In this document: positions 25,417 through 34,887 of the stretch, piece after piece | How positions within the stretch are numbered: the first letter of the stretch is position 1 | How the letters are laid out: every line of letters starts with the position of its first letter | Assembly: GCA_934464585.1 (NCBI GenBank) | Contig: CAKSJY010000004.1 | Location: 1-64,000 of the forward strand | Origin: an uncultured Eubacteriales bacterium | GTDB lineage: Bacteria > Bacillota > Clostridia > Oscillospirales > Acutalibacteraceae | Reading direction: 5' to 3' | Length of the DNA stretch: 64,000 nt | Translations under genes and position numbers: made by a program | Notes under the pieces: generated by a model | Database searches by the model: none | The model's input: the letters and a program-made list of their open reading frames with translations, nothing else | What the model was told of the DNA's origin: nothing

Positions 25417-25956
25417 TTAATAATTTTCAGCTTTAACTTCAAAATATGATTTTTCATGTTTACATACAGGGCAAATATCCGGTGCCTTTTTACCCCTATG
25501 AATACGTCCGCAGTTTCTGCATAACCATTCTGTTTCTTCTTCTTTTTCAAATACTTTTTCTGTTTTAATATTTTCAGCAAGCTTTAAAAATCTTTCTTCG
25601 TGGGATTTTTCAATATCTGCCACCATGCTCATAGTTGCAGATATCTCATCAAAGCCTTCCTCCTTTGCGGTTTCTGCAAATTCTTTATACATTTCAAACC
25701 ATTCATAGTGCTCGCCTCTTGCAGCATCAAGCAAACATTCAGTCGTAGACGAAAATATATCACCCTTTAAATATTTAAACCAAATCTTCGCATGTGCTTT
25801 TTCATTTGATGCGGTTTCTTCAAATATATCTGCAATTTGCTGATACCCATTTTTTCTTGCTACATCTGCATAAAATGTATACTTATTTCTTGCCTGTGAT
25901 TCACCGCCAAATGCTGCCATCAAATTTTTCTCTGTTTTGCTTCCACTTAACTCCAT
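25417..25956 (-). CDS. rbr: Rubrerythrin
   Basis: 179 aa from the ATG at 25956; an earlier in-frame ATG at 25977 would place the AAGGAGG RBS inside the gene. An N-terminal ferritin-like di-iron domain (FGGESQARNKY, then SNEKAHAKIW and MVADIEKSHEERF with paired ExxH ligands) is followed by a C-terminal rubredoxin domain with CRNCG and CPVCK. It reduces hydrogen peroxide in anaerobes. It follows rsmI by 54 bp, and a perfect palindrome sits just upstream of its RBS. Confidence 0.96.
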   Translation of the reverse strand: MELSGSKTEKNLMAAFGGESQARNKYTFYADVARKNGYQQIADIFEETASNEKAHAKIWFKYLKGDIFSSTTECLLDAARGEHYEWFEMYKEFAETAKEEGFDEISATMSMVADIEKSHEERFLKLAENIKTEKVFEKEEETEWLCRNCGRIHRGKKAPDICPVCKHEKSYFEVKAENY

Positions 25957-25969
25957 AAAAAAGACCTCC

Positions 25970-25990
25970 TTTTCCAATATTATTGGAAAA
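25970..25990. promoter_or_regulatory. Perfect palindrome upstream of rubrerythrin
   Basis: TTTTCCAATA-t-TATTGGAAAA, ten perfect base pairs around a single central base, 3 nt upstream of the AAGGAGG sequence and between rsmI and rbr. It could be an operator for a redox or peroxide regulator or a short RNA hairpin. It does not match the PerR consensus exactly. Confidence 0.5.
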
Positions 25991-26010
25991 ATAAAGAACT
26001 TTTATGCAAA

Positions 26011-26838
26011 TTAATTCTCAACTAAGCTTTTATATATCTCTCCCTTTTTAATACCTGTTATTGCAGCCGCTTTTTTAGATGATTCTGAAAGTGAAAAACC
26101 TTTTTCTATTAAATCTTCTGCAATTTTCTGTGCATCCTCTAGACCATATGACTCCTTTTCCTCAGGTTCCTTACCTTCTATAATTAAGACAAACTCACCT
26201 TTTGGTTTTTCATCATTCATTCTTATTAGAGCCTGTTTAAATGTTGTTTTTATTACTTCCTCATGAATCTTAGTAAGTTCTCTAACTAATGTTATCCTTC
26301 TATCACCAAGTATGTTATACATATCCTCTAGGGTAGACTTCAACTTATGAGGTGCCTCATAGAATATCATCGTACGTTTTTCATCAATAAGCTCGATAAG
26401 GTGTTCCTTACGCCTTTTTTTATTAACACTCAAAAACCCCTCAAATGTAAATCGGCCTGTTTTCATACCTGAAATTGCAAGAGCTGATATCAATGCACTT
26501 GGTCCTGGCACAACTGTTACCTCAATACCTCTTTCAATACATTGGCATACAAGTTCTTCGCCCGGGTCTGATATAGCCGGCATTCCAGCATCAGATACCA
26601 AAACACAGTTTTCACCATTTTGTATTCTATCGCAAATTATCTCACCTTTTTGAAATTTGTTATGCTCAAAATAACTAATCATAGGTTTTTTTATACCAAA
26701 ATGATTCAAAAGTTTAATCGTTACACGTGTATCTTCTGCTGCTATAAAATCACAGTCTTTAAGTGTGTTTATTGCTCTTTCAGAAAAATCTCCTAAGTTT
26801 CCTATAGGTGTACCTACCACAAAAAGTTTTCCGCTCAT
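26011..26838 (-). CDS. rsmI: 16S rRNA (cytidine-1402 2'-O)-methyltransferase
   Basis: 275 aa, a tetrapyrrole-methylase-fold SAM enzyme. Signatures are VGTPIGNLGDFSERAI, CDFIAAEDTRVT, SDAGMPAISDPG and VPGPSALISALAISG. It methylates the ribose of C1402 in 16S rRNA. Its start overlaps the end of the upstream methyltransferase gene by 4 nt, a common pairing in Firmicutes. Confidence 0.96.
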   Translation of the reverse strand: MSGKLFVVGTPIGNLGDFSERAINTLKDCDFIAAEDTRVTIKLLNHFGIKKPMISYFEHNKFQKGEIICDRIQNGENCVLVSDAGMPAISDPGEELVCQCIERGIEVTVVPGPSALISALAISGMKTGRFTFEGFLSVNKKRRKEHLIELIDEKRTMIFYEAPHKLKSTLEDMYNILGDRRITLVRELTKIHEEVIKTTFKQALIRMNDEKPKGEFVLIIEGKEPEEKESYGLEDAQKIAEDLIEKGFSLSESSKKAAAITGIKKGEIYKSLVEN

Positions 26839-27590
26839 CTATTATTTTCCCCGTATTCTCCATAAATTTTTTTCATTTCATCTGAAAAGTTTCCATTATC
26901 ATCCTCAATAAAAAGTGGAGGTTGTACCCGTAACCCGGGTCTTCCACCCCTTATTCCTTCGATTAGAAAAAGTTTTGGTTCTTTATTTTTTCTTTGATGC
27001 ACAAAGCGTAATCTTTTAGGTTCTAAATCAGCCTTACGCATAGCATGAATTACATCACATAAGCGTTCCGGACGTAAACAAAGGCAGAATCTTCCTCTAA
27101 ACTGTAAAAGTTTCGAGGCAACTGCTGTAATATCCGAAATCGTGCATTCCTTTTCGTGTCTTGCAATAATCTCCGAATGATGTGCACTTTGGACTCCGGA
27201 ACCTATTTGTTTATATGGCGGATTACACGATACAACATTGAAACTACCAAATTCAAGTTTACCCTTTAAATCTTTCAAATCTGAATTTATTACATTAATT
27301 TTATCGCAAAAGCCATTAATCTTTATTGATTTTTCAATAAGTTCTGAAGCATCACTTTGTATTTCCACTGCATTTATAACTGCACCCTTATTATCCCTCG
27401 CCCATAAAAAAGGAATTGTTCCACAACCTGAACCTAAATCAACACATTTATCCCTTGAAAGTGGTGAAGAAAAGTCTGCTAATAAAATCGTATCTGTTGT
27501 AAAGTGGTGTATATCTGAAACTATTATCTTAACATTCTTCCCCAATTGCTCTATACGTTCATTATCTTTTATATTATACAAATATTTCAC
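26835..27590 (-). CDS. trmN6: tRNA1(Val) adenine-N6-methyltransferase-like protein
   Basis: 251 aa. A class I SAM methyltransferase: DLGSGCGTIPFLWAR is motif I and CNPPYKQIGSG is the catalytic NPPY motif for base N6 methylation. The C-terminal EGIRGGRPGLRVQPPLFIED segment is typical of the YfiC/TrmN6 group. It is translationally coupled to rsmI, consistent with an RNA-modification operon. The exact RNA target is inferred from the family. Confidence 0.9.
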   Translation of the reverse strand: MKYLYNIKDNERIEQLGKNVKIIVSDIHHFTTDTILLADFSSPLSRDKCVDLGSGCGTIPFLWARDNKGAVINAVEIQSDASELIEKSIKINGFCDKINVINSDLKDLKGKLEFGSFNVVSCNPPYKQIGSGVQSAHHSEIIARHEKECTISDITAVASKLLQFRGRFCLCLRPERLCDVIHAMRKADLEPKRLRFVHQRKNKEPKLFLIEGIRGGRPGLRVQPPLFIEDDNGNFSDEMKKIYGEYGENNR

Positions 27591-27732
27591 CTACCAAAGA
27601 TATTATAATCATATTTAATATATAGGTCAAACAATATATACATAAAGTTTAATATAAAGATTCAATAACCAACCGTTAATTATGTATTAGATATATTTTT
27701 TACATAAAGCCTAAAAATAGGACAACCCCTTT

Positions 27733-27766
27733 ATGACAAACACCGACCTATATAAAGAAGTATAAT
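27733..27766 (+). promoter_or_regulatory. spoIIE promoter with 22-bp spacer
   Basis: ATGACA (27733-27738) and TATAAT (27761-27766) are 22 bp apart. A TGACAAA sequence (27734-27740) resembles a Spo0A box. B. subtilis spoIIG and spoIIE promoters also have 21-22-bp spacing and depend on Spo0A with sigma-A. Confidence 0.55.
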
Positions 27767-27818
27767 TATCTTATCAACTACAAGAAAAACTAATAAATTA
27801 TAACGGTGGTGTGTAAAC

Positions 27819-30146
27819 TTGAAAAATGACAATCTAACGTTGCAAAGAAGGCTGACTGGGTTATTACCCAACGGCCTAATTAAATCTATTATCATACAAA
27901 TAGTATATTTTGTACTCGGCATATTAGTCTCAAGATCGGTTGTGCTGGGTAACTACTCTCCATTTGGTGCAGCATTTCTTGCTGCAGTACCATATTCTAA
28001 TATATGGTGTGCTCTGGCAGGTTCTATATTGGGATATATGCTCCCGTCATCTATTATGAGTAGCTTAAAATATATAGCATCCATACTCGCAATAGCTGCT
28101 ATACGCTGGACATTGAATGATTTAAAAAGGGTTACTATGCATCCTCTCTATGCTCCCGCAGTAGCCTTCATACCAACAATTTCTACCGGACTTGCCATGG
28201 CCTTAATTCAAGGAATTGACGCCACTGCAGTTGTGACCATAATAACCGAGTCTCTTCTTTCTGCGAGTGGCGCCTACTTTTTTGAAAGGAGTATATCGGC
28301 CACATCCGGAAAATTAGGAATCTGTACTATGGATCAGCAGGAATTCGCCTGCGTATCAATGTCCATATTTATTATGATACTCTCGCTTTCATCTATAAAT
28401 ATTTCAGGGATATCAATAGGAAGAATTCTCGCCATCTTGATTATACTTATATGTTCAAAATATGCCGGTGTTGCCGGCGGAAGTGTCGCGGGTATAGCCT
28501 CCGGAGTAGTCTTCAGTATCTCATCAACAAATTTTTTATATTTATCAGGTACATATGCCTTTTCCGGAATGATGTCCGGATTGTTTTCTCCACTCGGTAA
28601 AATCGGAATAGCCGGTGCATTTATACTTTCAAATGCTGTCGTTTCGCTTGAATCCGGAGATGTTACACTAATTATAACCGGAATGTATGAAGTGATGGCA
28701 GCAACACTTATTTTTATGGTAATTCCACAAAAATCACTAGACAAGTTTTCGGGATTATTCGAAAAAAAGACTGGATTTATTAAAGTTGATTCACTTAGGA
28801 ACTCTGTAATTATGCGAATAAATCATGTTTCACGTGCACTCGAAGCTGTGTCAAATTCTGTAGATTCTGTTTCTAAAAAACTTTCAAAGCTAAGTCATGA
28901 TGACTTTAAATGGGTTTTAACGCGCGCAATTGATAGTAATTGTCACAGATGTGGTTTAAAAGTCTTTTGCTGGGAACGTGAATATGACAGAACCAAAAAT
29001 GTTTTTGACAGTATAAAGAATCCCCTTATTAAAAATGGTTACATCTCTCAAGATGATATTGATGAAAAGTTTTCAGAAAGATGCTGCAAGTCACCTGAAA
29101 TAGTACGGTCTATAAACAAAAACTATGATGAATACTTAGCCAAAGAAGCAGCAAGCAGACGTATGGATGAGCTTAGAAGCGTTATTGGTGAACAGTTTTC
29201 AGGAGTAGGAGAGTTACTCAAAGATATATCCGATGAATTTAAAGAGTATGAAGTCTTTGATAATAATACAGCAGAAAAGATAGTAAGCTTCTTCAAAAGC
29301 ATAGATATGTGTCCGGCAGATATAAGTTGCAGACTAGATAAATTTGGCAGAATGTTTATTGAAATAAATCTTATTAACTTAGACCAAAGAAGAATAAAAA
29401 AGCTACAAATTACCAATGAACTTTCAAAAATATGTTCACGAAAACTCGATGCCCCCTGCATAAGCTATACACCACAACAATGCAAAATCCAAATTAGTGA
29501 ACGTCCTGAATTCGATGTTGAAATCGCTGTCGCTCAGCACATCTATAAAAATGGAAATCTTTGTGGCGATAACTACTGTTACTTTAACGATGGTATGGGA
29601 AGAACTATCGCAATAATAAGTGACGGTATGGGTACAGGCGGAAGAGCCGCTGTCGATGGTGCTATGACAACAGGTATACTCTCTCAACTTACCAAAGCAG
29701 GGCTTGGATTTGATTCTGCACTTAAAATAGTAAATTCTGCCTTAATAGTAAAATCAGGTGACGAATCACTTTCTACAATCGATATCTCATGTATCGACCT
29801 TTTTACCGGAAATGTTGAGTTTATGAAAGCAGGTGCACCTATTACATTCGTAAAAAAGAACAATTCTGTTGTATGTATCGAGTCCCCATCACTTCCAGTT
29901 GGGATATTGACAAGTGTAGAATTTTCAAAATCTTCTATTAAAATTGAAGAAGACGATTTAATTTTAATGGTATCCGATGGTGCTTTAGCAACAGGTGAAA
30001 AATGGATTGAAAACGAACTTAAAAATTGGAATAATAATGATATCGACAGCTTTGCAAATTATTTAATCGATGAGGCAGTTAAGCGACGCACCGATGGATA
30101 TGACGATGATATAACTGTGATGGTGGCAAGGTTAAAGGAGTATTAA
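27819..30146 (+). CDS. spoIIE: Stage II sporulation protein E
   Basis: 775 aa, TTG start at 27819 after GGTGGTG. About ten hydrophobic helices occupy residues ~20-310, followed by a regulatory segment with CHRCGLKVFCWE (Cys-rich) and a C-terminal PP2C phosphatase domain with NYCYFNDGMG, ISDGMGTGGRAA and a late MVSDGALATGE. It dephosphorylates SpoIIAA to activate sigma-F in the forespore and localises to the polar septum. It shows that this organism is a spore former. Confidence 0.96.
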   Translation: MKNDNLTLQRRLTGLLPNGLIKSIIIQIVYFVLGILVSRSVVLGNYSPFGAAFLAAVPYSNIWCALAGSILGYMLPSSIMSSLKYIASILAIAAIRWTLNDLKRVTMHPLYAPAVAFIPTISTGLAMALIQGIDATAVVTIITESLLSASGAYFFERSISATSGKLGICTMDQQEFACVSMSIFIMILSLSSINISGISIGRILAILIILICSKYAGVAGGSVAGIASGVVFSISSTNFLYLSGTYAFSGMMSGLFSPLGKIGIAGAFILSNAVVSLESGDVTLIITGMYEVMAATLIFMVIPQKSLDKFSGLFEKKTGFIKVDSLRNSVIMRINHVSRALEAVSNSVDSVSKKLSKLSHDDFKWVLTRAIDSNCHRCGLKVFCWEREYDRTKNVFDSIKNPLIKNGYISQDDIDEKFSERCCKSPEIVRSINKNYDEYLAKEAASRRMDELRSVIGEQFSGVGELLKDISDEFKEYEVFDNNTAEKIVSFFKSIDMCPADISCRLDKFGRMFIEINLINLDQRRIKKLQITNELSKICSRKLDAPCISYTPQQCKIQISERPEFDVEIAVAQHIYKNGNLCGDNYCYFNDGMGRTIAIISDGMGTGGRAAVDGAMTTGILSQLTKAGLGFDSALKIVNSALIVKSGDESLSTIDISCIDLFTGNVEFMKAGAPITFVKKNNSVVCIESPSLPVGILTSVEFSKSSIKIEEDDLILMVSDGALATGEKWIENELKNWNNNDIDSFANYLIDEAVKRRTDGYDDDITVMVARLKEY

Positions 30147-30229
30147 GGTTTACTTTTGTTAGGCTTTTCTATTATTTACTCAGTAATTCGATCCTTCAAT
30201 ACAAATAAATATACGGATTTATATATAAG

Positions 30230-30275
30230 AATGATCCCCGGCAAACAAAATCTGTTGCCAGGGATCATTTATATT
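30230..30275 (+). terminator. Terminator after spoIIE
   Basis: AATGATCCCCGGCAAACA pairs with TGTTGCCAGGGATCATT with one mismatch and one bulge, followed by TATATTTT. Confidence 0.75.
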
Positions 30276-30354
30276 TTATGTTTTAGCATTTTAATTATGG
30301 AGGCCTAGTTTCAGCTATTTGTATAATGTTTATGAACATTAATGCCTTTATAAA

Positions 30355-33300
30355 TTATACAGGTAACATATGTAATCTTTGTAGTTCTTTAAATTTATCA
30401 ACTAAAGTTTCACATCCGTCCTCTAGCAAATTAAATAACATAAATGAAGCTTCATCTGCCCTTATACCTCTGAAACAGTTTGTCTCGGGTAATAATCTAT
30501 TTATAAATAGACTCACAAATATATCCATCATGTACTTACCACCTTCAGATTTAATATACCTATTATATACTTCACATAAAATTTCCTCACATTTCCCTAC
30601 GGATATCTTTGTGAATGACTCCGTTACTTCTAATAGCTTGCCTAAATCTTTTGGCATGTTCTCCTTACTTAAAGCCTCGTCCTCTCCCAATCCAAAGTAC
30701 TTATCAGTACAATAAGACGTTATCCCAGCCCAGCATGACTTAATAGCATCGGCATCTGTCGGTTGGCTCTTATTAATAAACATGTCATTAGGACTTTTTT
30801 TATCCCTCTTATTAGCCATTTCATTGCATTTCTTAATTAACCTATCAAGACCTTTCATTGAAATCCTACCAAATGGTTCCTTGCTGTAAAACTCTGTAAT
30901 TAACTTCTTAATAGAGCCCTTTTCCCATTGACCTGATGCTTTCATCCTCTTTTCAGCGTCAGATCTTTCTTCAATAAATTGATTAAAGTTAATAATCATT
31001 CTAAGTCCACCCGCTCCATTAAAAACATTCTTAAACCAATCAACAGGCAAATCTGTAAGACAAAGACCTAACTCTAAGTATAAATCTGTATTTAATGCTT
31101 TAATAAATAATTTCTTAATTGCGTTAAATTCATCTATTTGAATTCCACTTTCCTTAAAATAGTTTAACTTATCTTTTATTTCAAGTAAATCAACATATGA
31201 TATGTCACCAGCAATAGCCATACAAGCTTGAGAAATATCTCGACATGTAAGCTTCGAGAACTTATCCCATCTATCATAAAGCTCAATGTAAGCATTTATT
31301 TCATAGAGTTCGCAACAATATAAATCCCCCAACATTAGATCCATTAAATCTTCATTAATCCTATCAATAGATCTATCCTTAAATTTATTAGTTATAATAT
31401 ACAACTTAAAATATCCTTCAACACTCTTATATCCTGCTTTTAAGAATTTAATATACGCATCTATTACTTCATCGCTATTATTAGCAAAAATCTCTTTATT
31501 TAAATAAATATATTCTAAAAATGTACTATCCATCCTTAAGATATCTAACTTTATACCCTTACTATTTACGACATTGTACAAATTTTTAAAAATATCTTTT
31601 CCTTTACTGTTACCATTGCTTGTATTTTGACTCCATGCAAATATATCAAATATAATCATCTCAGGGGATGTTATACTACTTGCTGTTTTTGGGGATTCTG
31701 CGGCTACTTCATTGATTACCGGATTTACCTTTGGTTTAACATCTGGTTTTGTCGATATTAATCTTTCCTCTGATTCTTCACTAAATACAGGTTTTGGAAC
31801 CTGCTCCTCCATAATACTGGCTCTTGATGGCTTAACTTTAGCTTTTGAAGCAATAATTTGCCCCTCTAAAGGCGCTTTATTTGTTGATTTTTGCACTGAC
31901 TTAATACCTAATGTTCTAGTATTTACCGATTGAGTAGATGGCGTTTTCATAGATCTGTTAAAAGTTACCGGCATAGGTTTTAAATAAGTAAATCCCTCTA
32001 CCGCATTATTTATCAGTTCTTGTGTGCGTTTTGATTCTTCCTCTTGTCTTTCACCGATTATCAACTTTTTAGTCGTATTTTTCATAATATTTGTCAGTGG
32101 TTTATCAGTAATTACTTGTTTTGACTTTGAACTAGCATCTAGTTTTTCAGCCTGAGTAGCCTTATTTACTGGTTCTGCCTTTTCAGACGATTTCCTTTTT
32201 CGGGCTACGCCAATGCATATGTCATTAACGACGTCTTCATCATCTGTACATTCCTTCAATCTACCGGCATCTATTAATTCACTTGCGTCTTTTATAAACT
32301 CATCTAATTGTATAGCTGTAAATGCTAGTTCTTTGTCATTTGCTTCTTTAAATGGTGGAACAACTGTTAACATTAAATTATTTAAATATACTTCATAATC
32401 AGAATAAATTTTTAAGTGAAATAATTCAGCTAATTTCTCTCTTTTATGTATAAACTCCTCTATCCCTATACTCTTGAAAAAGGATGTCTTAAATAACAAA
32501 TTTCTATATAAACAGTAGAATTCTATGGAATTCTTTCCTTCTCCTAATATTTTTTTCTTATAATCTTCTAAAATTTCTGGAGTTAGTTCAGAAAATCCCT
32601 CGCTTCTATATAATTTACAATACTCCTCCATTTCCTCAGAGGAAATATTAGCTAAACTCTTTCCAAACAGAATTTCCATATCCTTTTCTATTAAACCAAA
32701 CGATCTGTTTTTAAAGTCATTAGTTAAGTTCTTTAATTTATTATCACTACCAATACTCTCTGTCCTGCTACTTTCTGAGTTAACAGTCTCTGCTATACTA
32801 CTCTCTGCCGTGCTATATTCTGAATTAGAAGCCTCTGACATACTAATATTATTACCAGTATTAATAGGATCAAATTTGCTATACAAATAGTCAAAATATG
32901 AACTTATAAGCCTAGAAGCACTCATGCCCGGTTTTCCAAATTTTTCTTTGTATCTTTCACTGTCCTCTCTAAATTGTATAAGTGATATATTATATTTTTT
33001 CTTAAAAGAACACAAATCTTCAACATCTTCCAGATAGTCCTCTTCATCCTCAGCCCAACTAAATATATCATATATTTCCTTAACAGTTTTCACATCTTGT
33101 ATACCTGTATTCTTAGCAATCTTTTTATATCCTATTTGCTTAGCAATCCAAATACCTAATGGAAGAATTCCTAAAGTTAAAATTCCTCCTACTACTAATC
33201 CCGCAATAGCAAGTGCACTCATCTTATACTGTACTAAATTCGTCTTTTCTCTAGGAAGTATGTATCTATCACTTTGAGTTTGATTTTTAGCAAGCGAAAA

Positions 33301-33684
33301 TTTTTTCTTCTCTGAAACCCTTACCGCTTCATCCTCCAAGGAAGTGTCACCTGCGTTACTTTCAGTTGCTGTACCGATAGCCTGCTGATATATATGTGTT
33401 AGTTCATGCTTAATTACTGTTTCATCATTTCTTTGGTCTGAGGTCACAAAAATACTATTTCCGCTAGCTGCAGCGTAAGGCTCATCGGCCTCCTGCTCGT
33501 CCATTACATAAAATTTAACATTTTGAGCGTCCATATTAAATCTGTCTCTTGCCCAATCTACCGCCCATTGTGGTAAGCTTTCTTTTTGCAGTTTAAAATC
33601 GGAAGAGATATTTCCTCCACCTGCAAAATTCCCTTTTTTATTTTTCTCTGATAATTGCCCATCGTCTTTTTTATAATCATACAT
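30355..33684 (-). CDS. DUF4157 (eCIS core domain) large protein, candidate CIS cargo
   Basis: 1109 aa from the ATG at 33684 (GAGGTG RBS; a GTG at 33693 lies inside that RBS). Residues ~38-102 match DUF4157: LPQWAVDWARDRFNMD, a strand FYVMDE, NSIFVTSDQ and the zincin motif HELTHIYQQ (His93, Glu94, His97). A hydrophobic Gly-rich segment (~158-188, LAIAGLVVGGILTLGILPLG) follows. The rest is helical, with two related blocks that each open with IxDIFxW (~203 and ~675) and a Ser/Lys-rich linker between them. DUF4157 marks eCIS-associated proteins and cargos. It is a single gene, 24 kb from the CIS operon. Confidence 0.8.
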   Translation of the reverse strand: MYDYKKDDGQLSEKNKKGNFAGGGNISSDFKLQKESLPQWAVDWARDRFNMDAQNVKFYVMDEQEADEPYAAASGNSIFVTSDQRNDETVIKHELTHIYQQAIGTATESNAGDTSLEDEAVRVSEKKKFSLAKNQTQSDRYILPREKTNLVQYKMSALAIAGLVVGGILTLGILPLGIWIAKQIGYKKIAKNTGIQDVKTVKEIYDIFSWAEDEEDYLEDVEDLCSFKKKYNISLIQFREDSERYKEKFGKPGMSASRLISSYFDYLYSKFDPINTGNNISMSEASNSEYSTAESSIAETVNSESSRTESIGSDNKLKNLTNDFKNRSFGLIEKDMEILFGKSLANISSEEMEEYCKLYRSEGFSELTPEILEDYKKKILGEGKNSIEFYCLYRNLLFKTSFFKSIGIEEFIHKREKLAELFHLKIYSDYEVYLNNLMLTVVPPFKEANDKELAFTAIQLDEFIKDASELIDAGRLKECTDDEDVVNDICIGVARKRKSSEKAEPVNKATQAEKLDASSKSKQVITDKPLTNIMKNTTKKLIIGERQEEESKRTQELINNAVEGFTYLKPMPVTFNRSMKTPSTQSVNTRTLGIKSVQKSTNKAPLEGQIIASKAKVKPSRASIMEEQVPKPVFSEESEERLISTKPDVKPKVNPVINEVAAESPKTASSITSPEMIIFDIFAWSQNTSNGNSKGKDIFKNLYNVVNSKGIKLDILRMDSTFLEYIYLNKEIFANNSDEVIDAYIKFLKAGYKSVEGYFKLYIITNKFKDRSIDRINEDLMDLMLGDLYCCELYEINAYIELYDRWDKFSKLTCRDISQACMAIAGDISYVDLLEIKDKLNYFKESGIQIDEFNAIKKLFIKALNTDLYLELGLCLTDLPVDWFKNVFNGAGGLRMIINFNQFIEERSDAEKRMKASGQWEKGSIKKLITEFYSKEPFGRISMKGLDRLIKKCNEMANKRDKKSPNDMFINKSQPTDADAIKSCWAGITSYCTDKYFGLGEDEALSKENMPKDLGKLLEVTESFTKISVGKCEEILCEVYNRYIKSEGGKYMMDIFVSLFINRLLPETNCFRGIRADEASFMLFNLLEDGCETLVDKFKELQRLHMLPV

Positions 33685-33860
33685 AAACAGCACCTCATAC
33701 TATAATAAAAATATTGATTTGCCTGATTGATTAGTATATTTCCTTCAACAATATATCTTAAAAAATTCCTCTAATGTAATTATACCTTATTTATATATAA
33801 AAAGTCAAAATTCATTTCATTTAACCCACCCCCGCAAAAATTCACTATATACACAACAAA

Positions 33861-33895
33861 ATCCCCTTTACCGGATTTTGTCCGACAAAGGGGAT
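33861..33895. terminator. Terminator between DegV and the DUF4157 gene
   Basis: ATCCCCTTT (33861-33869) pairs with AAAGGGGAT (33887-33895) with an inner CGGA/TCCG pair. It lies downstream of the minus-strand DegV gene ending at 33967. Confidence 0.7.
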
Positions 33896-33966
33896 ACATA
33901 TAAAACCAAATGTATACTACTTTTTAATAATTATAAACTAGTTTTATTATATAAATTAAAAATATT

Positions 33967-34839
33967 TTATCTCTCAGATCCTAAGAAAAACAATGCCATT
34001 GTACCTGGACCTGAATGTGCACCGATAACCGGTCCTATTGTATTTATCTTAATATCTTTTACCTTTAGCTTACTTTTAATCTGTTTTGCAAGATACTCTG
34101 CATCTTCAAGACAATCACCATGACTTATAAATACAACTTGCTCCTTAGGGTTTATAGCAGATTCCTCCATCTTGGCAACCAGTGCATCTAAGGATTTTCT
34201 TCTTCCTCTTACCTTGCTTATAGGAATAAGATGTCCTTCATTATCTACATGCATAACAGGCTTAATTCCTAAGGCAGTACCCATTAAAGCTGCTGCTGAA
34301 GAAACCCTTCCACCACGTTTTAAGAAAAGCAAATCATCTACTGTAAACCAATGGCAAAGATTTAGTTTATTATCCTCTACCCACTTGGCAACTTCGTCAA
34401 TACTAGCTCCATTTTTAGCCTTTTGAGCTGCTAAATATACGAGCAATCCTTCACCCATAGATGCAGAAAGTGAATCTACCACAACAATCTTTCTTTCAGG
34501 ATACTTTTCAGAAAGCTCTGATGCCGCTATCGTTGCTGAATTATATGTTCCACTTAAGCCCGACGAAAATGCGATATATAATATATCAAGCCCATTTTTA
34601 AGGTATTTTTCAAACACATCCAAAAAGTTCTTAACATTAACCTGACCGGTTGTTACAACTTTTCCACCTCTTAAAAGACTATAGAACTCCTTTATTGACA
34701 TCTCTCTTTCATCGAGATAATTTAAATAAGATTTTCCGTCTACCATAAAAGTTAGCGGTAAAATCTCAATATTACTCTCTTTCATGAGTTCCGGAGTCAA
34801 GTCTGTGCTGGAATCAGAAATCAATATATAATCATTCAT
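33967..34839 (-). CDS. DegV-family fatty-acid-binding protein (second copy)
   Basis: 290 aa. ISDSSTDLTPELM opens the fold; AFSSGLSGTYNSAT, FLKRGGRVSSAAALMGTALG and a C-terminal HSGPGTMALFFLG are the family motifs. It is better conserved than the copy at 14681-15538 and probably a FakB-type fatty-acid carrier. The pyridoxal kinase gene lies 48 bp upstream on the same strand, so the two may be co-transcribed. Confidence 0.94.
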   Translation of the reverse strand: MNDYILISDSSTDLTPELMKESNIEILPLTFMVDGKSYLNYLDEREMSIKEFYSLLRGGKVVTTGQVNVKNFLDVFEKYLKNGLDILYIAFSSGLSGTYNSATIAASELSEKYPERKIVVVDSLSASMGEGLLVYLAAQKAKNGASIDEVAKWVEDNKLNLCHWFTVDDLLFLKRGGRVSSAAALMGTALGIKPVMHVDNEGHLIPISKVRGRRKSLDALVAKMEESAINPKEQVVFISHGDCLEDAEYLAKQIKSKLKVKDIKINTIGPVIGAHSGPGTMALFFLGSER

Positions 34840-34887
34840 AAAAATGCTCCTTTAAAATAATTTTTAGTTATATTATCGATTATTATT

